Shown: positions 25,818-30,758 of the stretch, one piece after another | Position numbering within the stretch: position 1 is the first letter of the stretch | Layout: every line of letters starts with the position of its first letter | DNA from: JAVBNF01 sp031551725 | Lineage (GTDB): Bacteria > Bacteroidota > Bacteroidia > Bacteroidales > P3 | DNA length: 30,758 bases | Direction: 5' to 3' | NCBI GenBank assembly: GCA_031551725.1 | Contig: JAVBNF010000071.1 | Coordinates: forward strand, 1 to 30,758 | Notes under the pieces: model-generated | Database searches by the model: none | The model's input: the letters and a program-made list of their open reading frames with translations, nothing else | Told to the model about the DNA's origin: nothing | Program-made: the position numbers and the translations under genes

Positions 25818-28800
25818 TTAAATATGTCCTTCCAGTAATTTGTCCAAGCGTGCCGCAATTTCGGGGTTTTTACCATCGGCAAATATTTGTTGTCTCAAAG
25901 TATAGAATACCGTTAAGCATTCTTGAACTTCCGGCTCCAATCCACGTTGGAATTTACGCGGAAAGCGTTGGAAATATTGCAAACGTTTTTCAAAATCGTT
26001 AATCAACATGGTTGCTTGCTCATTGGCTTTTTCCATATTTCCTGCTTGCGCGTAAACCATTACCATAAACACGGCGTTCTGATCGTACTCGATTTTTTTC
26101 ACAGGGAAAAGTTCGTTTGCTTTATCCAAAATTGCAATTGCAGAATCGTTTCTACCGGCAGCCACAAGGCCTTGTGCGAGCATCACGTATTGTGTACGCG
26201 CCTGTTGAGCAGTTCCCAAACTTTCCGGATCCACAAGCGTACGTTCCTGTTCGATATTTCCCCACGTAAATTTATTCATAAACAAATCGTAGGTTTTATC
26301 TAAATTAATACCATTGTCATTTCTTGAAATAACACCTGCATGTTCATTCACATAAGGCACTAAACGATGAACAGTTCCTTCCATTTGTGCGTAGAGCGGA
26401 GTAGGAAGAACATTGCGTTGAGCGTACGGACTTGCAAAGTGGATAGGACGTTTCCAACCGTTTGTTCCCATAATATCCAAGAAAGCGAGGCTTCCGCGGG
26501 AAAGATAGTTGCCGAAATCGGGTGAAATTTCCCAAGAAATTACTTCCGGAGCACGTGCAAGTTCTTGTTCGGTAAATACACCTTCTTTTAAAAGTTCTTC
26601 TTTGTTAATCGTCATTTTCACGCGGCGTGTAGGAAGCTGGCATTGCAAATTACGCATGCTGTTCAAATCACCGTTCACACTTAAAACACGGCTTAACAAA
26701 TCTTTCAATTCGATGTAATCACCGCCTGCTTGTTGTGGAAGCGCGGCAATATCATTCACGCCTTGTCCGTATTGTCGAATATCCAATGAAAACGGAAGAG
26801 GGTCCGAATCATATACTTTTTTAAATAATGGAATAATGTGCCAATAACTTCCGGCAAGTGCGCTATTGATTACACGCACGTCTGGACGCACGTTTTCCAC
26901 TTCTTGGCAGAACCAAACGGGGAAAGTATCGTTGTCGCCATTGGTAATCAAAATACCGTCTTTTTCGCAAGACTCAAGCATATTTCGTGCAAAATCACGA
27001 GCCATTTTTTTATTCGAGCGGTCGTGGTCGTCCCAGTTTTGGCAAGCCATTAAGCCAGGAACAGCAACCAGCGCAGCCGCTGTAACAGCAATGCTCACGC
27101 CTGTTTTCAGGGATTTTTTCTTCATGAATGTCGAAATCCAGTCGGCCAAAGCCATCACACCCAGACCAATCCAAATCGCGAAAGCGTAGAAAGAGCCCAC
27201 AGTTGCATAATCCCGTTCACGCGGCTCGGTGGAAGGTTGGTTCAAATACATAATGATGGCCGCTCCGGTCATAAAAAATAATAAGAACACGACAAACGAA
27301 TCTTTTTTATCTTTTTTGTAATGATAATAAAGGCCTATTAACCCGAGTAATAACGGCAAGAAATAATAGGTATTTCGCGCTTGATTATTTGCAATATGAT
27401 AAGGCAAGTCGGTTTGAGGTCCGAGGCGTGCTTCATCAATAAAATTGATACCGCTTATCCAGTTTCCTTTCAAAACATCGCGATTTCCTGCTCCATCGTA
27501 GCCTAAACCTTGAATATTGTTTTGACGACCTACGAAATTCCACATGAAATAGCGCAAATATTCCCAACCCACTTGATAACGCAAGAAGAAGCGAATATTT
27601 TCAGCCATCGTCGGACGGTGGTCGCCTTTAGCGCCACTCCAATATTTGTAATAAGGGCCATAAGGTCTTCCGCCGGATTCGTGTGCTCCCATACGTGGAA
27701 ACATCATCATATCTTTGTCAGCATAAACATAACTTACATCACGTCCAAGCGAACGGTAGTTTCCGGCCTCATCATCACGAATGTAAAGTTCTTTCCCTTC
27801 TTTGGAGTTAATTGCTTGCGCACCCCACCATTCGCCTTGTACAAGCGGACGAGAACCGTATTGGTCGCGATTAAGGTAAGACAATAAGGTTAACGCATTT
27901 TTAGGTTCATTTTCGTTAATCGGCACACCGGCATTTGAACGGATCACCAAAATAAAAAACGTAGAATATCCGATTAACACAAATACAAAGCATAGAAGTG
28001 CTGTGTGCAAAATTACTTTATGTTTTCGAATAGCATAAATGATTCCCCATGCGATAGCACCAATAAGCACTAAGAAATAGAAAATGGTTCCGGAATTAAA
28101 CGGAAGTCCTAAATTATTTACAAAAAACAAATCGAATTTTGCCGAAAGGCTTACGGTATAAGGAATAATCCCCCACAAGATAGTGCCAAGTAAAATGCCC
28201 GAAAGTCCGACGGCATACCAAAAACCTTTACGCGTTTGCGGAAATTTTTTGTAATAAACCACAAATACAACGGCCGGAATAACAAGCAAGTTCAGCAAGT
28301 GGACACCAATAGCCAAGCCAATCATAAAGGCAATAAAAATAATCCAACGCAAATGATGCGGCTCATCGGCAACAGCTTCCCATTTCAAGATCGCCCAAAA
28401 GGTGATAGCTGTGAAGAATGATGACATGGCGTAAACCTCGCCTTCAACGGCTGAAAACCAAAATGAGTCGGAAAATGTATAAGCAAAAGCACCAACTGCG
28501 CCGGCGCCAAAAATTGCAATCATTTTACCCATTGTCATTTCACCGTTTTTCAACACCAATTTTTTCCCCAACATGGTAATTGACCAGAAAAGGAAAAGGA
28601 TGGAAAAACCACTGCAAAGTGCAGACATACAGTTTACTAAAAATCCAACTTTCATAATATCGCCGAAAGCGAACATTGAGAAAATTCTTCCGATTAATTG
28701 GAAAGTAGGTGCCCCGGGCGGGTGACCGACTTGAAGTTTAAATGCAGTAGAAATGTATTCACCGCAATCCCACCAACTGGTAGTTGCTTCTGCGGTTAAC

Positions 28801-28871
28801 ACATATACGGCGCAGGCTGCAAGGCCCACAATCCAACCGATAATGTTGTTCCAACGTTGATAATGTTGCAT
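25818..28871 (-). CDS. DUF2723 polytopic membrane protein, probable GT-C O-glycosyltransferase
   Basis: A 1017-residue protein. The N-terminal 600 residues form a multi-pass DUF2723 domain that opens with WNNIIGWIVGLAACAVYVLTAEATTSWWDCGEYISTAFKL and continues GHPPGAPTFQLIGRIF. The acidic residues in the first loop are a GT-C hallmark. From about residue 612 (NWDDHDRSNKKMARDFA, then LITNGDNDTFPVWFCQE) the rest is soluble and probably periplasmic. The C-terminal 150 residues look TPR-like (AQGLVAAGRNDSAIAILDKANELFP). DUF2723 is shared with human TMEM260, a protein O-mannosyltransferase, so a role in the O-glycosylation known in Bacteroidota is reasonable but inferred. It is a single-gene unit with its own promoter, convergent with ettA. 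Confidence 0.85.
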   Translation of the reverse strand: MQHYQRWNNIIGWIVGLAACAVYVLTAEATTSWWDCGEYISTAFKLQVGHPPGAPTFQLIGRIFSMFAFGDIMKVGFLVNCMSALCSGFSILFLFWSITMLGKKLVLKNGEMTMGKMIAIFGAGAVGAFAYTFSDSFWFSAVEGEVYAMSSFFTAITFWAILKWEAVADEPHHLRWIIFIAFMIGLAIGVHLLNLLVIPAVVFVVYYKKFPQTRKGFWYAVGLSGILLGTILWGIIPYTVSLSAKFDLFFVNNLGLPFNSGTIFYFLVLIGAIAWGIIYAIRKHKVILHTALLCFVFVLIGYSTFFILVIRSNAGVPINENEPKNALTLLSYLNRDQYGSRPLVQGEWWGAQAINSKEGKELYIRDDEAGNYRSLGRDVSYVYADKDMMMFPRMGAHESGGRPYGPYYKYWSGAKGDHRPTMAENIRFFLRYQVGWEYLRYFMWNFVGRQNNIQGLGYDGAGNRDVLKGNWISGINFIDEARLGPQTDLPYHIANNQARNTYYFLPLLLGLIGLYYHYKKDKKDSFVVFLLFFMTGAAIIMYLNQPSTEPRERDYATVGSFYAFAIWIGLGVMALADWISTFMKKKSLKTGVSIAVTAAALVAVPGLMACQNWDDHDRSNKKMARDFARNMLESCEKDGILITNGDNDTFPVWFCQEVENVRPDVRVINSALAGSYWHIIPLFKKVYDSDPLPFSLDIRQYGQGVNDIAALPQQAGGDYIELKDLLSRVLSVNGDLNSMRNLQCQLPTRRVKMTINKEELLKEGVFTEQELARAPEVISWEISPDFGNYLSRGSLAFLDIMGTNGWKRPIHFASPYAQRNVLPTPLYAQMEGTVHRLVPYVNEHAGVISRNDNGINLDKTYDLFMNKFTWGNIEQERTLVDPESLGTAQQARTQYVMLAQGLVAAGRNDSAIAILDKANELFPVKKIEYDQNAVFMVMVYAQAGNMEKANEQATMLINDFEKRLQYFQRFPRKFQRGLEPEVQECLTVFYTLRQQIFADGKNPEIAARLDKLLEGHI

Positions 28872-28898
28872 ATAGTCTAACTATTTGTATTGAAAAAG

Positions 28899-28906
28899 CA
28901 AAGATA
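28899..28906 (-). promoter_or_regulatory. -7 promoter element for the DUF2723 gene
   Basis: On the minus strand this reads TATCTTTG after TTTTTTTTG, matching TAnnTTTG. It lies 27 bases before the ATG. Confidence 0.75.
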
Positions 28907-28975
28907 CAAAAAAAATTAAGAATTCTTGAGAATAATTGCAAAAATGATAAAAAACTATGTTTTTCAAATTTTTCG

Positions 28976-28983
28976 TATCTTTG
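28976..28983 (+). promoter_or_regulatory. -7 promoter element for the M23 peptidase operon
   Basis: TATCTTTG after TTTTTCG matches TAnnTTTG, 22 bases before the ATG at 29006. It is divergent from the promoter at 28899. Confidence 0.77.
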
Positions 28984-29005
28984 CAAGTTCAGAACAATTT
29001 TTTTA

Positions 29006-29974
29006 ATGGCCAAAAAACATAAATACGCTTTCGACATTCATACACTCTCCGTGAAGCAGGTGCGGGTTACAGCCAAAGACCACTTGCGTAAATGGGGTGG
29101 ATATTTGGCAATCGGCATTGCTTTTTTCGGCGCAGCCCTCTTTTTTTCGTTCTATTTTTTGGATACTCCGAAAGAAAGACAACTTCGCAGGGAGCTGGAT
29201 TCTTACAACCGCCAATACAAGCAGCTCGAAAAACGAGTGGATCAATTAACCACTGTTTTGTCCGACGTACAAGGGCGTGACCAGGATTTATACCGTATGA
29301 TTTTCGAGGCTGAGCCACCGAAATCGGCCATGCGTACACCGGATTTGCACGAATATGAAGCGATTCGCGAACATGTTTCCGACGGGGATGTTTACCGTAC
29401 AACCGAGAAAATTAATAATTTGTACAAGGATTTGTACAAACAGTCAAAATCGTTTGACGAAATATACAAACTTGTTAAAAATAAAAATGCGATGATGGCT
29501 GCCATGCCGGCCATTTTACCTGTAAATAAAAAGAGCGTACGTTTGGTGTCGGGTTTTGGGATGCGCCTCCACCCTATTTTCCGGATGTTTAGAATGCATA
29601 CGGGTATTGACTTTGCAGGTCCGAAAGGAACACCCGTCTATGCTACCGGCGACGGAGTTGTCCGCAGCAGCGGCGATTTGAAAGGCTATAGCGGATATGG
29701 TATTTCCGTTCTGATCAATCATGGTTTCGGCTATCAAACGTTGTATGCGCATTTGAGTAAAACAGCCGTTCTGCCCGGGAAAAAAGTAAAACGCGGCGAC
29801 CTTATCGGATACATCGGCTCTACAGGTACTTCTACCGGCACTCACTTGCATTATGAGGTTATCTTAAACGGCCGTCAAGTCAATCCGATTTATTATTTCT
29901 TCAACGACCTCTCGCCCGACGAGTACGAAGAAGCGATTAGGCAAGCCAGCGAAATTAATCAAAGTTTATCTTAA
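29006..29974 (+). CDS. M23/LytM-family peptidoglycan endopeptidase, membrane-anchored
   Basis: A 322-residue protein with a basic cytoplasmic N-terminus, one membrane helix (about 32-52), a coiled coil (about 55-95) and a C-terminal LytM domain. GFGMRLHPIFRMFRMHTGIDF holds the H198-x3-D202 zinc motif, with H249 in YAHL and H280-L-H282 in THLHYEV. All catalytic residues are present, so it should be an active endopeptidase cutting peptide cross-links in the periplasm, unlike inactive EnvC-type LytM proteins. The layout (TM, coiled coil, M23) is common in Bacteroidota. The MerR gene begins one base after its stop. Confidence 0.92.
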   Translation: MAKKHKYAFDIHTLSVKQVRVTAKDHLRKWGGYLAIGIAFFGAALFFSFYFLDTPKERQLRRELDSYNRQYKQLEKRVDQLTTVLSDVQGRDQDLYRMIFEAEPPKSAMRTPDLHEYEAIREHVSDGDVYRTTEKINNLYKDLYKQSKSFDEIYKLVKNKNAMMAAMPAILPVNKKSVRLVSGFGMRLHPIFRMFRMHTGIDFAGPKGTPVYATGDGVVRSSGDLKGYSGYGISVLINHGFGYQTLYAHLSKTAVLPGKKVKRGDLIGYIGSTGTSTGTHLHYEVILNGRQVNPIYYFFNDLSPDEYEEAIRQASEINQSLS

Positions 29975-29975
29975 G

Positions 29976-30305
29976 ATGACAACAGAAAAAATGTTTTACA
30001 CCATCGGTGAAGTTGCCGAAATGTTTAAGGTAAACACTTCGCTCATTCGCTTTTGGGAAAAGGAATTTGATGTAATCAAGCCGCAGCGCAACAAGAAAGG
30101 CAACCGCCTGTTTACACCTCGCGATGTAGATTATTTTCATCAAATTTACCACATGGTGAAAGAAAACGGCTTTACGCTGCAAGGCGCAAAAGACCGCCTG
30201 AAAGCCAACAACCGTATAGCTCCTTCCGAAGATCCCAACTTCGAAATCCTGAAAACATTAAAAAAAACACGGGCATTTTTGCAAGATTTAAAAGAACAAT
30301 TGTAA
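29976..30305 (+). CDS. MerR-family transcriptional regulator
   Basis: A 109-residue protein. Residues 8-75 form a MerR winged helix-turn-helix: FYTIGEVAEMFKVNTSLIRFWEKEF, the wing KPQRNKKGNRLFTPRDVDYF, then a dimerisation helix starting HQIYHMVKENGFTLQGAKDRL. The C-terminal tail is short and has no cysteine metal site, so it is not a classical metal sensor. It is co-transcribed with the M23 peptidase (gap of one base), a pairing often seen in Bacteroidota. The target promoter is unknown. Confidence 0.9.
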   Translation: MTTEKMFYTIGEVAEMFKVNTSLIRFWEKEFDVIKPQRNKKGNRLFTPRDVDYFHQIYHMVKENGFTLQGAKDRLKANNRIAPSEDPNFEILKTLKKTRAFLQDLKEQL

Positions 30306-30329
30306 TTTTTTTATTTCAAAAATAATTTC

Positions 30330-30337
30330 TAACTTTG
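30330..30337 (+). promoter_or_regulatory. -7 promoter element before the rod RNA
   Basis: TAACTTTG followed by CAG matches TAnnTTTG and lies 25 bases after the MerR stop. Transcription would start near 30344. It could drive the structured RNA, the downstream exported-protein gene, or both. Confidence 0.7.
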
Positions 30338-30401
30338 CAGAAGTTAAGTTAACAAGAAAACATAAAACTATAGAAAAACATAATTAAACATAAATAAAAA
30401 A

Positions 30402-30565
30402 AGCGTAAGCTTAAATTCTTTATCTCGAAACGACCAAAATTTCAACAACGAAGAATTCATAAGCCATACGCTCATGCTGTGTCCGGCGTGAGTTGTATCT
30501 TATTTCGTTGTTGGTGCTTGGTCGTACCTGAGATAAAATAAGAAATTCAACTCGCGCCTTTTTTA
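30402..30565 (+). ncRNA. Rod-shaped structured RNA ending in a U-run, possibly 6S-like
   Basis: There is no ORF here, but the RNA folds on itself over about 157 bases. TTCTT/AAGAA and TATCTC/GAGATA pair 30416-30426 with 30530-30544. CGACCAA (30431-30437) pairs with 30518-30524. CAACAACGAA (30443-30452) pairs with 30504-30513. ATAAG, ATAC and CTCATGC (30459-30477) pair with 30486-30503. The outer bases 30403-30415 pair imperfectly with 30545-30557. Six U follow at 30559. A competing fold pairs GGCGTGAGTTG (30485-30495) with 30548-30558 and TCTTATTT (30498-30505) with 30536-30543, making a terminator. The rod fits 6S RNA, whose Bacteroidales forms are diverged, but a large central bubble is not obvious. 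A leader attenuator for the next gene is the alternative. The rest of the gap (30306-30401 and 30566-30624) holds the promoter, an A-rich stretch and a small CCC/GGG hairpin near 30576. Confidence 0.6.
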
Positions 30566-30624
30566 TTTACATACAGCCCCTTCGGGTCTTGTTGGAAATG
30601 ATTAACAATTAAATACAACACAAC

Positions 30625-30758
30625 ATGAAAACACAATTACTTCGTGGCAGAAACGCAAAAATGCAAGAATGCAGAAGCGCAAGAGCGCAGAAATGCATAA
30701 AAATGACCGTCTTCTGCGTTTTTGCGCTTCTGCACTTCTGCATTACTTTCGCTCAAAC
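30625..30758 (+). CDS. N-terminus of an exported protein (cut by window end)
   Basis: The first 44 codons of an open frame that runs off the window. The translation begins MKTQLLRGRNAKMQECRSAR, continues AQKCIK, then has a hydrophobic MTVFCVFALLHFC and ends ITFAQ. The last residues look like a Bacteroidota signal peptide with cleavage before Q, common in TonB-dependent receptors and other surface proteins. The n-region is unusually long and basic; internal ATGs at 30661 and 30703 are alternative starts. Nearly all of the n- and h-regions are encoded by the two arms of a repeat hairpin. What the mature protein is cannot be told. Confidence 0.6.
   Translation, partial: MKTQLLRGRNAKMQECRSARAQKCIKMTVFCVFALLHFCITFAQ
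30671..30733. repeat. 22-bp hairpin formed by a GCAGAAGCGCAA-type repeat
   Basis: The left arm 30671-30692 pairs with 30712-30733 at 22 of 22 positions, two of them G-U, around a 19-base loop. Related units (GCAGAAACGCAAAAATGCAA) extend left to 30647 and right to 30743. It lies wholly inside the signal-peptide codons of the last gene. Confidence 0.85.

Noticed and set aside
30402..30565. tRNA or tmRNA
   Set aside because: There is no cloverleaf, no TTC-arm (GGTTCGANTCC) and no CCA end; the fold is a single rod.
30647..30743. Short regular repeats at the window end as a CRISPR array
   Set aside because: The units are imperfect, have no spacers of constant size, and form a single inverted repeat in an open reading frame.

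Overview
The window looks like chromosomal DNA of a Bacteroidota bacterium, most likely order Bacteroidales or close to it. Ten start sites carry the Bacteroidota -7 element TAnnTTTG, usually after a T-rich stretch. The first gene ends in a type IX secretion (T9SS) type A sorting domain. FadL-like and other outer-membrane beta-barrels, a GldE-like protein, an ABC-F protein of the EttA type and a DUF2723 membrane protein fit the same assignment. No rRNA, tRNA, CRISPR array or transposase gene was seen.

Layout. (1) 1-7963: a 2231-residue T9SS-exported surface protein made of five roughly 375-residue GLUG/cadherin-like modules, then an outer-membrane beta-barrel gene and its terminator. (2) 7964-9168: a repeat-rich gap, then a DinD/BRO-N gene followed by a 16-bp hairpin. 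(3) 9229-13396: frr (ribosome recycling factor) and dnaE (replicative polymerase), separated by an inverted repeat. (4) 13397-14977: a Fic-family AMPylase-like gene with a C-terminal winged helix. It is surrounded by three copies of a TTCTTGA-N11-TCAAGAA dyad, two of which are identical over 30 bp and bracket the gene. (5) 20528-14992, minus strand: a tightly packed operon with a GldE-like CBS/CorC protein, a Wzy/WaaL-like polymerase or ligase, a GT4 and a GT2 glycosyltransferase and a WecA/MraY-like sugar-phosphate transferase. This is a surface polysaccharide cassette. (6) 20586-25729, plus strand: OmpP1/FadL, a small beta-barrel, YidD, a Wzz-like two-TM protein and EttA, ending in a perfect 19-bp terminator. 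(7) 28906-25818, minus strand: a 1017-residue DUF2723 membrane protein, divergent from an M23 peptidase and a MerR regulator. (8) 30330-30758: a promoter, a long rod-shaped RNA ending in a U-run, and the start of an exported protein cut off by the window edge.

Many genes serve the envelope: surface adhesin, beta-barrels, polysaccharide synthesis, possible protein O-glycosylation and a peptidoglycan hydrolase. They are mixed with core replication and translation genes.

A recurring theme is short dispersed repeats, several of which lie inside or right against coding sequence. One encodes part of a cadherin-like domain in the giant protein. One encodes a loop of the Wzy-like protein. One forms the signal peptide of the last gene as a 22-bp hairpin. 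Others sit just upstream of dnaE and supply the start region of yidD. The two signals most worth following are the rod RNA at 30402-30565, which has a competing terminator fold, and the Fic gene with its three palindromes.
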